NCBI GenBank assembly: GCA_030145275.1
Contig: JAQYVV010000001.1
Location: 275,269-339,268, forward strand
Reading direction: 5' to 3'
From: Desulfurivibrionaceae bacterium
GTDB taxonomy: Bacteria; Desulfobacterota; Desulfobulbia; Desulfobulbales; VMSU01
Length of the DNA stretch: 64,000 nt
Shown one piece after another: positions 35,900 through 44,732 of the stretch. Position 1 is the stretch's first letter, and every line of letters starts with the position of its first letter. The position numbers were made by a program, and so were the translations under genes. A model generated the notes under the pieces. That model had not been told where the DNA came from, made no database searches, and was given only the letters and a program-made list of their open reading frames with translations.

Positions 35900-37441
35900 T
35901 TAATTTTGTTTTTTCTTAAATTCCAGAGGGATATACTTGCTCAAAATTTTACCGTTACTTATGGCCAGCTGAGGTCCGTAGTCATAACTATCATCTTGTA
36001 CTTTATTCTCAAGAATCTCATTACTATTGCTCAAGTAAGCAAAAACATATCGAAATAAATTCACATGTGTTTTGAAGTCATTGTCAAATTGTCGTTTATA
36101 GTCTTCTGGGAAGCGTATGGCCATGAGGATACCAAATCTGTCCAGAGCATAAAGGCTGTCAGGGATGACTTTGCCATCCCCATCCTCTCTGATTCTGTAA
36201 CCCCATGAACCATGATCCCCTGCAATAATTATCAATGGATCGTTATCATATTTATGGATCAGATCGACCATCTCCAACAAATGTGTATTGGCTTTCTGTA
36301 TTTTTTCGTCATACCCCTGCCTAAAGGTCTCAAGAATTTTGTTGATTTCAATTCTGTTTCTCGACTTTATTCTGGAGGGGGAATGATGAGGTCGAGAAGT
36401 ATATATAAACGAAAAGGTGGGAGTGCCATTGGCGGCATTTTTTGAAAATCTGTCAGCAAGTGTTTTCATAAAGTTTATTTTACGCGTGGCGAAGATACTC
36501 TTTTTCGTGGTATCTTGATGGCTCAAAAATGTCTCAAGGGCCAAGTAAGCAGGTGCAACTGGCGAGAAATAATCAACCGATGCACCTCTCGGCAACAAAC
36601 TGTCGACACTAAACATATATTGGATTTCGTAGTTGTTCTGGCGGAAAATATCCACGACTGGATTATATGTATTTGACTCCAGCATACTTCTGCCTCCAAT
36701 AGAATCAAAATTACCAATATTTATCGAGTAATAGTGATGTTCCATTCCAAATAGTGAAGGTAGAGAAGCAAGGGTGTGGTTGTAGTTGCTAAAGTAATTA
36801 TGGTGCAGGGTAAATTTACGCTCTTCTAAATTTTCGTAAAAAGGACGATTGTCAAAACTATAAATTTTTCCTAACGCCTCTTTGTTCGGGTAACTCTCTG
36901 TAATGATAAAATATACATTTGGCTTTTTTGTAAACCTTATTTGATCATTGTCTTTTTTGTTTTGAGTTGTCCAATCCAAAATAGGGTTATTTGCCCTAGA
37001 AATACCAAGGACTAAGCCAGAAATTGAAACAACCGTCAGGACTAAAAAAAGAATACTTAATTTTTTCAACTCGGCATTTTTTATCTTGGATCGAGCAAAA
37101 ATAACAAAGACAACTATGAATGGAATTATTATTTCTGGTGACAAGTTGAGAGCCACAAAAGAATTTCTTAACAGAATTGCATTAAGAGATAATGATACAG
37201 CAACTACTGCAAGGTCTGTCCAATTGTTCAAATCAATTTTTTTGTTGAATTTTCTTGAAATAAAATTCGAGGCAACAATGATTACAAATGCAGTAAATAG
37301 TATCACCAGTGAGCAAATTATGGTCCCAAGCACTACCAGAAAAATATTCTGAACAGTGGGGTAGATATACCAATTATTGCTCAGAAAAAACGTCGTGCAA
37401 TATAGACCAGTAGCCAGTGATAGTAGAATTCTATTTAACAA
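35900..37441 (-). CDS. Membrane-anchored sulfatase/phosphoglycan-transferase-fold protein
   Basis: A 513-residue protein with about five transmembrane helices in residues 1-150 and a periplasmic alkaline-phosphatase-superfamily domain. PNVYFIITESYPNKEAL carries the metal-binding Glu, NYNHTLASLPSLFG a candidate nucleophile Thr, and IIAGDHGSWGYR the Asp-His metal pair. This layout is shared by lipoteichoic-acid-synthase-like and phosphoethanolamine transferases, which add phosphorylated groups to lipids or glycans outside the membrane. The substrate is unknown. Confidence 0.82.
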   Translation of the reverse strand: MLNRILLSLATGLYCTTFFLSNNWYIYPTVQNIFLVVLGTIICSLVILFTAFVIIVASNFISRKFNKKIDLNNWTDLAVVAVSLSLNAILLRNSFVALNLSPEIIIPFIVVFVIFARSKIKNAELKKLSILFLVLTVVSISGLVLGISRANNPILDWTTQNKKDNDQIRFTKKPNVYFIITESYPNKEALGKIYSFDNRPFYENLEERKFTLHHNYFSNYNHTLASLPSLFGMEHHYYSINIGNFDSIGGRSMLESNTYNPVVDIFRQNNYEIQYMFSVDSLLPRGASVDYFSPVAPAYLALETFLSHQDTTKKSIFATRKINFMKTLADRFSKNAANGTPTFSFIYTSRPHHSPSRIKSRNRIEINKILETFRQGYDEKIQKANTHLLEMVDLIHKYDNDPLIIIAGDHGSWGYRIREDGDGKVIPDSLYALDRFGILMAIRFPEDYKRQFDNDFKTHVNLFRYVFAYLSNSNEILENKVQDDSYDYGPQLAISNGKILSKYIPLEFKKKQN

Positions 37442-37484
37442 TTTTTAACTCCCTTTAACCCATAAGAATGGAAAAGTGATTTGT

Positions 37485-38867
37485 TCATTTTTTCAAAACC
37501 TCCATTAAATAAATTATTCGGTTTGTCTCCTCAAGTTGTTTACATGTAACAATTTTAAAATACTGAGAAAACGCCTCCTCAAAACCATTTTGGTTGTAGT
37601 TGGGGAAAATATCTTCTCGAGTGGCAAGTAGACGTTTTACTTGTGAATCTTCTTTCGGAACAAATTCGAGGATCACTATCTTTGCAATTTTTTGCAAAAA
37701 CCGGGCAATTTCATTCAGGGGCACATTGTTCGAGATTGCAAGGTGGTGTATCAAAGCCAGAACTAAACAAATACCTACTGGCCCTCTAGTAACCAAAGAA
37801 TCCCTTTCTTCAAGTGCCCAACCGATATTCGTACTGGGATTATTCAAGTCCTGCAGCAGTGGGAGTACATTCTCAATGCCTTTATTCCTGACACGCAAAT
37901 AGTTTTTCTCAACAGCACCAGGGTCGATATCGAAAGAGATGACGTTGGCTCCTGTTTCTGCGGCGATTAAGCTAAACATCCCAGTGTTTGCGCCTAAATC
38001 CCAAATTTGGTCAGCGTGGTATCTTTCAATATATGATTGAACAACTTTCTTCTTCTCCAACAATGTGGTCTCAGTATAGTTGGTATCAAGGTAATAGTTG
38101 CTCCACTCGGTCCCGCCTGGTTTCCAGTTTAACTTTTTAATAATAGTTTTTAGAGAATCAACAAGTCCCATGAGAGATTTTTTGCTGACATTGCTACTTT
38201 TAGTGTCTGGCGACTCTGTCTTATCGGCATACTTACGTTGGCTCCTTGAGTGCATATGAATATGGAGAAAAAGTGAAAAGTTGAGCCACGTTTTCAGCGG
38301 GAGCAGAGTAGAGGCAAGATCTAGAGGAATACCGTCTATGTTATTTGAGAGGAGACTAGAAAGCCGCACATCACATTTGCTCATCAGAGCAAGCGGGGCC
38401 AAAAAATGCTGGCAGAACTGACGATAGGCCGGCCAGATTGCTCCCTCTTCATACTGAGAGAATGACAGGGTATCAATGAATATTGGTTTCCCATGATGAA
38501 ACTGAACATTGTAAGCGCTAGCATCTTTCAAAATCATCCCATGATCGAGAGAAATAATCATGGTTTTCAGCGTCAGAAGAGCGGCATCTTTTAACTGTGA
38601 GAAACACCATTCGTAGGGATATGATATGAAATCAATCTCAACAGGTTTGATAGTTTTAAAGTGATCCGGGGCAACATCGAAAGGAGGAACAATCTCACTA
38701 TGCGGCACAAGCATTTCTTTCTCGACCAGTGAATCATATAAACCAGAGTTTATGAGTGTCTGGTAATCGACCGCATATTTAGACAATATTTCTCGATAAA
38801 GAATGTCTTCGTGGCGTAAAAGATACCCGCATGGGTCTCGAAATGAACTTTTCTGTATGAGTTTCAT
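37485..38867 (-). CDS. SAM-dependent methyltransferase-like protein with long N-terminal domain
   Basis: A 460-residue protein. The C-terminal half has motif I IWDLGANTGMFSLIAAETGAN and CLVLALIHHLA. The N-terminal 250 residues (FRDPCGYLLRHEDILYREI, HGMILKDASAYNVQFHHGKPIFIDT) carry a kinase-like DASAYNVQF segment, resembling a phosphotransferase catalytic loop. It overlaps the small membrane protein by four bases and precedes the sulfatase-fold gene. The combination suggests a bifunctional modifying enzyme, but activity cannot be called. Confidence 0.65.
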   Translation of the reverse strand: MKLIQKSSFRDPCGYLLRHEDILYREILSKYAVDYQTLINSGLYDSLVEKEMLVPHSEIVPPFDVAPDHFKTIKPVEIDFISYPYEWCFSQLKDAALLTLKTMIISLDHGMILKDASAYNVQFHHGKPIFIDTLSFSQYEEGAIWPAYRQFCQHFLAPLALMSKCDVRLSSLLSNNIDGIPLDLASTLLPLKTWLNFSLFLHIHMHSRSQRKYADKTESPDTKSSNVSKKSLMGLVDSLKTIIKKLNWKPGGTEWSNYYLDTNYTETTLLEKKKVVQSYIERYHADQIWDLGANTGMFSLIAAETGANVISFDIDPGAVEKNYLRVRNKGIENVLPLLQDLNNPSTNIGWALEERDSLVTRGPVGICLVLALIHHLAISNNVPLNEIARFLQKIAKIVILEFVPKEDSQVKRLLATREDIFPNYNQNGFEEAFSQYFKIVTCKQLEETNRIIYLMEVLKK

Positions 38868-39133
38868 TCCTTTTTATCTTTTTTGAAAATCTTCATAATA
38901 TTTCGCCAGTAGGTTTTTATGGTATATAATCCTCCCATAACAGCAGCAATTATCATTTGAAAAACTAAACTACCAGTACCTGGGTCAAGATAAGCCTCGC
39001 TTGTTCCAGGAAATACGAAAGTAACTGCCGAAGCAAATGAAATAACAAAATAATAAGTATTAAATTTGTCTATTCTGTCACTGCAGCGGCCCAATCGTTT
39101 TTTGTTCCCCAACTTTTGAAAATTTTTCATCAC
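38864..39133 (-). CDS. Small membrane protein with YLDPGTGS motif
   Basis: An 89-residue protein. A hydrophobic segment (YYFVISFASAVTFVFPG) is followed by AYLDPGTGSLVFQMIIAAVMGGLY, a second hydrophobic segment and a basic tail. The YLDPGTGS motif followed by a helix occurs in small proteins near glycan and sulfatase-type genes in many bacteria, with no known function. It overlaps the methyltransferase-like gene by four bases, suggesting cotranslation and perhaps a shared membrane complex. Confidence 0.65.
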   Translation of the reverse strand: MMKNFQKLGNKKRLGRCSDRIDKFNTYYFVISFASAVTFVFPGTSEAYLDPGTGSLVFQMIIAAVMGGLYTIKTYWRNIMKIFKKDKKE

Positions 39134-39522
39134 AAAATTTCCCCTATATTAATGTTAAGCAGTGATATGGCTAGTAGACTAGAAATGGAAAAATGATGCT
39201 CATCACTGCATCACACTATATTCAAACAGATTGATATCTAATATTTATGATTTACAGGGTCAAGATAAACCTATTCCCTGCGCATCCAAAAAGTATAAGC
39301 CTTCTCTGAAAAAATGAGACATTAAACCGATATACTTTGTTGATTACTGCAATATTTTATGGGCAAAACAAACCAGACCTACCTGTCCTTGTCAAACAGT
39401 TTGAATTGTCTCTTGAAAATCATTTAAACATTGCCGTCTTGTCTTACTCTTGCTACCAGTTTGCTCAGCCGTTTGCGATGCAAAGCGTGCAGAGTGGAGA
39501 AATTTTTTTTTGAGGATTTGAT
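39134..39522. other. AT-rich intergenic region, no gene seen
   Basis: A 389-base gap between the small membrane protein gene and the ElyC-type gene, both on the minus strand. It must hold the promoter of the three-gene unit to its left. No ORF longer than about 22 codons, no RNA gene and none of the repeat families of this window could be recognised. Confidence 0.5.
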
Positions 39523-40176
39523 TCAATTGGCATTGGACAATTTTCTTGTGAAGAGAAATAACCATGATCCATATTCATAAAGAATCTGCTTTGCATCCTT
39601 GCCGTTGTGCCACCAGTCGGTAGAGGAAAAACGGTCATCTTTAGCTGTGATGCTGATCAAGCTTAATTGCGTTTTAAAAAGATCTTTCCATATATGAATG
39701 GCTCTGGCTGAATGTGTTTTGCTTGTTGTAATAATGATTTTTTTTAGCCCCAAGGAAAGAATTATGGGACCAATTGTTTTGGCTTCTGTAATAGTGTCAT
39801 AAACGTCTTCAGCTGAAATGGAAATTATAGCGTGTCTGGGTACACCTAAGAGCTCAAGGATTCGTATAGTTTCTTCATTCCAGGCACAGCAAGGTTGAAG
39901 GCCCATGTTTTCAAGCTCTCTTAAAATTTCATTCTTTCTGTTCCCATTGATAATTACCTTGTCGGCATAGTCTTGGTTATAAAGGTTGGCGGCCTCCCTG
40001 AGGCGTTCGTATATGCCCATTCCCGTATTTAAAACGACAATGGCATCAGCGTTTTCTGGGGAGTCATCGGCGATGAGAAAATTGGCTAACGGAGTTAAAA
40101 TTGGTGCCGGGAACAGGTATACGGACAGGCCAGCAACACAAAGAAAGCATAAAATAGCAAAAAAGAATTTTTTCAT
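39523..40176 (-). CDS. ElyC/SanA/YdcF-type (DUF218) membrane protein
   Basis: A 217-residue protein: an N-terminal hydrophobic anchor (KKFFFAILCFLCVAGLSVYLF), then the DUF218 domain (ENADAIVVLNTGMG, VIINGN, ITTSKTHSARAIHIWKDLF). ElyC relatives act in envelope and undecaprenyl-phosphate metabolism in Escherichia coli; here the role is unproven. Four bases upstream of its ATG is the stop codon of a radical-SAM remnant, so it was once the downstream partner of that gene. Confidence 0.83.
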   Translation of the reverse strand: MKKFFFAILCFLCVAGLSVYLFPAPILTPLANFLIADDSPENADAIVVLNTGMGIYERLREAANLYNQDYADKVIINGNRKNEILRELENMGLQPCCAWNEETIRILELLGVPRHAIISISAEDVYDTITEAKTIGPIILSLGLKKIIITTSKTHSARAIHIWKDLFKTQLSLISITAKDDRFSSTDWWHNGKDAKQILYEYGSWLFLFTRKLSNAN

Positions 40177-40180
40177 AATC

Positions 40181-40345
40181 CTACTTATGCAGTTTAATGG
40201 TTTTTAAAAGACTTTTCGGAGAGCAGAAAACTCTGCACCACTCATCCCTATTGTTGAGTTGCCATAATGTCTGCATTATAATTCCTGGTCTGAAAATGGA
40301 ACTCTTTATAGGCCCTAGACAGGTTATGTTCAATCTCTTCGGTTA
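40181..40345 (-). pseudogene. 3' remnant of a radical-SAM gene (frameshifted)
   Basis: Read leftward, EEIEHNLSRAYKEFHF continues after a +1 frame change as PGIIMQTLWQLNNRDEWCRVF and ends KSLLKTIKLHK-stop. This matches the C-terminus of the fragment at 41654 (EELEHILARAYKEFYFRPGYILQTL..., ending LLRTIKLHK). Nucleotide similarity across the pair is roughly three in four by eye. It is therefore the dead tail of a diverged paralog, with the AAA ATPase gene between the two tails. Confidence 0.75.
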
Positions 40346-40401
40346 TGTTCGGGTTATTTGATAAAAAACAATGGTTAAGGGGGGGTAGGAGGGGATAAAA
40401 T

Positions 40402-41565
40402 TTAAATGAGAACATCTCCGATATTTCTCCATCCCATTATGTTAATATCTTGTCGCCTGTAGTTCTCCTCGCCGCCATATAACAAAGTTGGAGCTACCCC
40501 GGTATCTTTGGCTATGGAAAGCCATTTTTTCAGGCTGCTGAAGGATTCTTTGGTCAAGGTTTTACCTGACTTTATTTCGATAGGCATAAGTTTCCCATTT
40601 TTTTCGGCAATTACATCCACTTCATTTCCGTTGCTGTCACGCCAGAAAAACAGATCCGGTCGGTCACCGTTATTGAGGCGCGATTTCATTAACTCTGCTA
40701 TGACAAAGGTTTCAAACAGGCTTCCGCGCAGCGGGTGGGTTTCTATCTGTTCTGGTGCTCTTATTCCCAGAAGCCAGGAGGCTAGACCCACATCATAAAA
40801 ATATAGTTTTGGCATTTTCACTAATCGTTTTTTGAAATTGTTATGATGTGGGCGAAGAAGAAAAACAATGTAACTTGCCTCGAGTACCGATAACCATGAT
40901 TTAACGGTGTTATGGGTGATCCCGCATTCTGTAGCCAGTGACGAATAATTGAGCAATTGCCCGGTCCTGCCTGCACATAGGCGAATAAATCTTTGGAAGT
41001 TGTCAAGCTCATGTATTTTAAGCATTTGCCGGACATCTCTCTCTATGTAAGCTGTGGTGTATGCGCTGAACCAGGACTGAGGGGCGATGTCCCGGTCGTA
41101 GAGCGGCGGATAGCATCCCGTGAAGAGCATGGTGTCTGGGGCGGGGGAAAGTTTACTTGATCTAGCAAGCTCGTTGAGTGAAAATGGCAAAAGTTCCAGG
41201 AATGCTGTTCTGCCGGCCAGAGACTGACTTATACCCGAAAGTAGACCAAATTGCTGCGAGCCGGTCAGGATAAAAAGGCCCATTCTTCCATCGGCATCAA
41301 CAGTGGTCTGGAGATAGGAAAGCAGGTGGGGACAGCGCTGTATCTCATCAAGTACCGCACCATTAGGGAAACGCTCCAGAAATGAACGCGGGTCTTCCTG
41401 AGCAAAGAGCCTTGTGTCTGGGTCTTCCAGTGAGGTGTACGGCTTGTCTGCGAAAATCGTTTTTGCAAGGGTTGTTTTGCCGGACTGTCTAGGCCCGGTT
41501 ATTGTGACAATCGGAAAACCACGGAGGAGGTGATGGCATGTTTTTTCAGCGTCTCGAACAATCAT
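40402..41565 (-). CDS. AAA-type ATP-binding protein with DUF4143 domain (second copy)
   Basis: A 387-residue protein with Walker A GPRQSGKT at residues 24-31, Walker B AVLDEIQRCP and sensor ILTGSQQFGLL. The C-terminal DUF4143 part ends NEVDVIAEKNGKLMPIEIKSG, a PD-(D/E)xK-like motif. It has the same architecture as 2877-4178 but low identity, so it was acquired separately. It sits between two 3' remnants of radical-SAM genes, indicating a recombination hotspot or cargo insertion. The function of the family is unsettled. Confidence 0.88.
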   Translation of the reverse strand: MIVRDAEKTCHHLLRGFPIVTITGPRQSGKTTLAKTIFADKPYTSLEDPDTRLFAQEDPRSFLERFPNGAVLDEIQRCPHLLSYLQTTVDADGRMGLFILTGSQQFGLLSGISQSLAGRTAFLELLPFSLNELARSSKLSPAPDTMLFTGCYPPLYDRDIAPQSWFSAYTTAYIERDVRQMLKIHELDNFQRFIRLCAGRTGQLLNYSSLATECGITHNTVKSWLSVLEASYIVFLLRPHHNNFKKRLVKMPKLYFYDVGLASWLLGIRAPEQIETHPLRGSLFETFVIAELMKSRLNNGDRPDLFFWRDSNGNEVDVIAEKNGKLMPIEIKSGKTLTKESFSSLKKWLSIAKDTGVAPTLLYGGEENYRRQDINIMGWRNIGDVLI

Positions 41566-41653
41566 AACATGAGACTACTTTTTTTTATGTAATTTGTCAA
41601 AATGTTTTACAGAATGCATAGAAATGTTGGGCGCTCTGGAATCCTGGTAGTAT

Positions 41654-42208
41654 CTATTTGTGCAGTTTTATTGTTCTCAGAAGGCTTTTCAGTGAGCGGA
41701 AAACCCTATGCCATTCATCCATGCTGTTAAGATGACCTAATGTCTGCAATATGTACCCTGGTCTGAAGTAGAACTCTTTATAGGCCCTGGCCAGGATATG
41801 CTCCAGTTCTTCTCTTTCCATATCCATAGTTTTTACAACTGGACCGTGGGTCATGTCGAATTCTGCAAAATTCTTGGCAAGTAATAGATTATTTTCTTTT
41901 GCGTATTCGTAGAGTGATGTCCCTGGGTAGCTCATGTTAATAGAAAATTGTACTTGGTCAGGGGAGAGTTTCTTGGCAAAGGCAATTGTTTCCTCTACTG
42001 ATTTTTGGGTGTCATAGGGGAAGCCGAACATGAAACCGCCAAGGGCTTGAATTTTGTGCTTTTTAATGAGCTGGATGCCGTGTTCAATCTGTTCAAGGGT
42101 GAGACCTTTTTTAATTTTATCCAGAACCTCTTGGGAACCGCTCTCGACTCCGACTCTGATCATTCTGCAGCCGCTTGCTTTCATCTTGGCATAGAGGTAA
42201 TTAATCAG
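41654..42208 (-). pseudogene. C-terminal half of a radical-SAM protein, 5' truncated
   Basis: The readable frame starts at about LINYLYAKMKASGCRMIRVGVESGS and runs through VLDKIKKGLTLEQIEHGIQLI and GFMFGFPYDTQKSVEET to KLHK-stop. This is the second half of a B12-binding-type radical-SAM enzyme (often 450-500 residues). The CxxxCxxC iron-sulphur cluster and cobalamin domain are missing, and an in-frame stop lies just upstream where the HepT gene ends. It cannot be catalytically active. The tail is duplicated at 40181. Confidence 0.8.
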
Positions 42209-42615
42209 ATATTGATCGACTCTTCAATCTGCACGATAAACTTATCAATATCATTAAGTTTATTCATAACTTTCCTGCATATGTATTCCGCTTCAATTTT
42301 TTCGTAATCATGAGATAGAAAATTCCGAAATCCGGCAATTTGGGCAAAATCATACGCAAAATTTCTATCCAATATGCCGTTTTCTCCTAAAATATCAATT
42401 GAATCAGCATAGGTTTGGGGTATGCGTAAATTTTTTTCTTTTATGACCAGTTCTGCTAAAACTAAGCATCCGTCTGCCAACAGATAAAGATAGTGAAGTA
42501 TGGCACCTCGGTATATTTTGTCGGTATCAAATTTTTCAAAACACTCTTCTTTTACAGAGTGAATAAAAGTCAAATGTTCTTTTATTTTTCCGATTTTCTG
42601 TCTGATCCTTTCCAT
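42205..42615 (-). CDS. hepT: HepT-like HEPN toxin (DUF86)
   Basis: A 136-residue all-helical HEPN protein. RNFLSHDY at about residues 97-104 is the R-x4-H-x-Y motif that defines HepT toxins. Members act as RNases or are AMPylated on the tyrosine by the partner MntA. Its stop is directly joined to the truncated radical-SAM fragment. It overlaps the antitoxin gene by one base, with antitoxin first, the usual order for this pair. Confidence 0.87.
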   Translation of the reverse strand: MERIRQKIGKIKEHLTFIHSVKEECFEKFDTDKIYRGAILHYLYLLADGCLVLAELVIKEKNLRIPQTYADSIDILGENGILDRNFAYDFAQIAGFRNFLSHDYEKIEAEYICRKVMNKLNDIDKFIVQIEESINI

Positions 42616-43019
42616 TATACACCTAACGTCCTTTGTCGATGTTCAGTGAAATCGAGTATTTCGTGAAGTTTTTTGGCCTCAAACTCTTTCCTTTGAATAA
42701 TATCTTTTTCCCAAATTAAGGTGCCCTGGTGAATGATCCGGTCAATCAACATTAAATTTTTGGATGCTTTAAGCAAGATGAGATCTATGTCGTCTCTTTT
42801 TAAGAGCCTGCATAAATCTGTATAAAGGGAGTCTTTTAATCCAAATAGATATTGTTTGTCCCAGCTCACGGGTAGGACCGCAATATCTATGTCGCTTCTT
42901 GAGTGAGCTTTGTTTTCAGCGATTGATCCGAAAATATAAGCGGCAATGAGATCATCTGAATACCTGTCAAACAAGGGAACAAGCTTTGGGATTAATTTTT
43001 TTATAGTAAGCTCTTTCAA
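42615..43019 (-). CDS. mntA: MntA-like nucleotidyltransferase antitoxin
   Basis: A 134-residue minimal nucleotidyltransferase with AAYIFGSIAENKAHSRSDIDIAV, the GSx10DxD motif needed to transfer AMP. In known HepT/MntA modules it neutralises HepT by AMPylating the tyrosine of R-x4-H-x-Y. It is upstream of and overlaps hepT. A structured repeat starts 16 bases before its ATG (43035), so its promoter lies inside or beyond the repeat. Confidence 0.87.
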   Translation of the reverse strand: MKELTIKKLIPKLVPLFDRYSDDLIAAYIFGSIAENKAHSRSDIDIAVLPVSWDKQYLFGLKDSLYTDLCRLLKRDDIDLILLKASKNLMLIDRIIHQGTLIWEKDIIQRKEFEAKKLHEILDFTEHRQRTLGV

Positions 43020-43034
43020 AATTATTTCCGATAA

Positions 43035-43150
43035 TTTAGTACCTTATAAATAATTTTCGTGTTTTTTCTGGCAAGAAATGAAAAAAGAATATTCATTTAA
43101 AGGTGTTGCATCTACTGTTAAGGTACTTATTTCCGGTTTATCCGGATTAG
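43035..43150 (+). repeat. TTTAGTACC/GGTAC structured repeat, copy 1
   Basis: A 116-bp intergenic repeat starting TTTAGTACCTTATAA and ending GGTACTTATTTCCGGTTTATCCGGATTAG. The copies at 57435 and 50051 have TTTAGTGCCTTATAA and GGCACTTATT: the change in one arm is matched by the complementary change in the other, so pairing is kept. No flanking duplication is visible. It lies directly upstream of the HepT/MntA pair. Confidence 0.75.
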
Positions 43151-43437
43151 TAGCTTAGTAATTATTTTATTAGCCAACAAGACGGGCGTAATATGAATCG
43201 TGTTTTTATCCCCCTCAAGGGGGGACAGTACCGAGCACCCCTCTGGGGGGTACTGAACCAAGTGGCAAGAAATGAAAAAGGTGTATTTATTTAAAGATGT
43301 TGCATCTACTGTTAAGGTACTTATCCTTCTTTTCCGGTTTATCTGGGTTAGGGATGGGTTGTTTACTCAGAAAAGTATAGCAAACCATAAATAATCTAAT
43401 ATTAAAAGAGGGGAGGGGACATTAGATATAAAAGAAG
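43151..43437. other. Intergenic region with GC-rich palindromes
   Basis: The stretch holds a cluster of palindromes at about 43208-43258 (CCCCTCAAGGGG, then CAGTACC paired with GGTACTG around CCCCTCTGGGGGG) and the partial repeat at 43263. No ORF is supported. It separates the toxin-antitoxin/repeat block from tRNA-Gln. Confidence 0.5.
43263..43351 (+). repeat. Partial second copy of the 43035 repeat
   Basis: TGGCAAGAAATGAAAAA and the core TGTTGCATCTACTGTTAAGG repeat the 3' three quarters of the element at 43035 with small changes. The left arm (TTTAGTACC) is missing, and a few bases (TTATCCTTCTTTTCCGG) differ before the end. It looks like a tandem duplication of the repeat region that lost one arm. 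Confidence 0.7.
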
Positions 43438-43512
43438 TGGCTGGGGTGCAAGGATTCGAACCTTGAGATGACGGCGTCAGAGGCCGTTGCCTTACCGTTT
43501 GGCGACACCCCA
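43438..43512 (-). tRNA. tRNA-Gln (anticodon CTG)
   Basis: Read on the minus strand, the acceptor stem TGGGGTG pairs with CACCCCA, followed by discriminator G and an encoded CCA (75 bases in all). The anticodon stem ACGGC/GCCGT encloses loop CTCTGAC, giving anticodon CTG for codon CAG. The T arm is present as AGGTTCGAATCCT. A second glutamine tRNA (TTG) is at 50174. Confidence 0.95.
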
Positions 43513-43713
43513 GTATAGGTGTGAAATTAAGTTTGTCAAAATAGAAGAAGCTCTACTTTATGTCAAGGAAAAATAAATTTCATGGCTTTTCTATTTCACC
43601 ATAAGCGGGATTTCGTCTTGATGATAGAGCGTATGTTTGTAAATTAAAAGAATAATTTTTGATTTGCAAACATATCTTACTCGGTTCCAGGAAAAATAAA
43701 ATCATCCCCCTAT

Positions 43714-44520
43714 TTATAAGATAATGTACCCGGCGTAGCCGACAACATGGTCGGTGTCGCCGCTGGTTTCTCCTGAGTCGGTGTAGCGGACAAGCTCAGC
43801 CTTTGTTGCGCCGAGGAAGTTGGCGGCGGTCAGGGCAATGGTGGTCGGCATGATGCCGCACATGGAGATTCTGTTGCCGACTACGGTGTTATACAGGGCC
43901 TGCGGGTCTAGTTTGTCAATCTTTTCCATGGCCATCTTGTCTTTTTGGCTGGCTGATTTCCTAGATTCATAATGGGTCATATCGGTGCTGGCCACGATCA
44001 GGACTGGTTTGTTATATTCCTTAATGGCTTCGGCTAAATTTTCGCCTGCTTTTCGGCAATCCTCAAAAGATATATACGAGACGCAGATTGGCACAATGGC
44101 TATATCTGCATTGTGATATTGCAGGAAGGGGACCTGGACTTCCATCGAGTGTTCTGGGATATGTGCCTGAGTGTCTGCTTTGAATAGATCTGACTTGTTT
44201 AAAACTGTTCGGGCTAATTCTTCATTTATTGATACGGTCCCAAAGGGCATATCCCAGGTTCCTTTATCCATGACTGCTAACCGTTCCCCCGCACCATGGT
44301 GATTAGGGCCTAGAATTATAATATCATTTGGTAGGTTTATTTGGGCAAATGTTTCAGCCGCAACACCTCCGGAGTAGATATACCCGGCATGGGGTGATAT
44401 CGCTACAATGGCATTTTTCTGGATTCCTGGCCCTTGTGGTGTGAGCTCGGAGATGGTTTGTCGTAGAGTGGATGGGGAGGCTGGGTAGAATTGGCCGGCT
44501 ACTGCTGGAGTTCGTATCAT
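43714..44520 (-). CDS. amrB: MEMO1 family protein (AmmeMemoRadiSam system protein B)
   Basis: A 268-residue protein with VAGQFYPASPSTLRQTI, SPHAGYIYSGGVAAETFAQI, LGPNHHG and STDMTHYES, the conserved histidine/aspartate pocket of the MEMO/extradiol-dioxygenase-like fold. Bacterial members are often found with AMMECR1 and a radical-SAM enzyme (AmmeMemoRadiSam set); neither intact partner is in this window. Function is unknown. It is separated from cysS by a palindromic repeat. Confidence 0.88.
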   Translation of the reverse strand: MIRTPAVAGQFYPASPSTLRQTISELTPQGPGIQKNAIVAISPHAGYIYSGGVAAETFAQINLPNDIIILGPNHHGAGERLAVMDKGTWDMPFGTVSINEELARTVLNKSDLFKADTQAHIPEHSMEVQVPFLQYHNADIAIVPICVSYISFEDCRKAGENLAEAIKEYNKPVLIVASTDMTHYESRKSASQKDKMAMEKIDKLDPQALYNTVVGNRISMCGIMPTTIALTAANFLGATKAELVRYTDSGETSGDTDHVVGYAGYIIL

Positions 44521-44646
44521 GATGGTTCCTCCAATTTAAATATAGGGGATATAAACTTATTATACGAATTCAGGTAAAGCAAGTTGGTGTTTCTTTGTTC
44601 ACAAAAAGCCAATAAACAGAATATTTGTCATTTTAGCGTAAGCGGG

Positions 44647-44681
44647 AGTCCAGGTTTTTGTTGCCTGAAAACGCCTGGACT
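44647..44681. repeat. Palindromic hairpin between cysS and amrB
   Basis: AGTCCAGG and CCTGGACT pair perfectly around a 19-base loop, and GCGGGAGT occurs on both outer sides. It lies about 50 bases downstream of the cysS stop codon (minus strand) and may end cysS transcription or be an unrelated REP-like unit. No T-run follows on the minus strand. Confidence 0.45.
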
Positions 44682-44732
44682 TTCGCCTATGCGGGAGTGA
44701 CGGAAGGGGAAAACCTATAACTCGTTTTAGTC

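Noticed and set aside
43035-43351. CRISPR array from repeated units near 43 kb
   Set aside because: Only two diverged copies of about 90-116 bases are present, with no regular short repeats or equal spacers.
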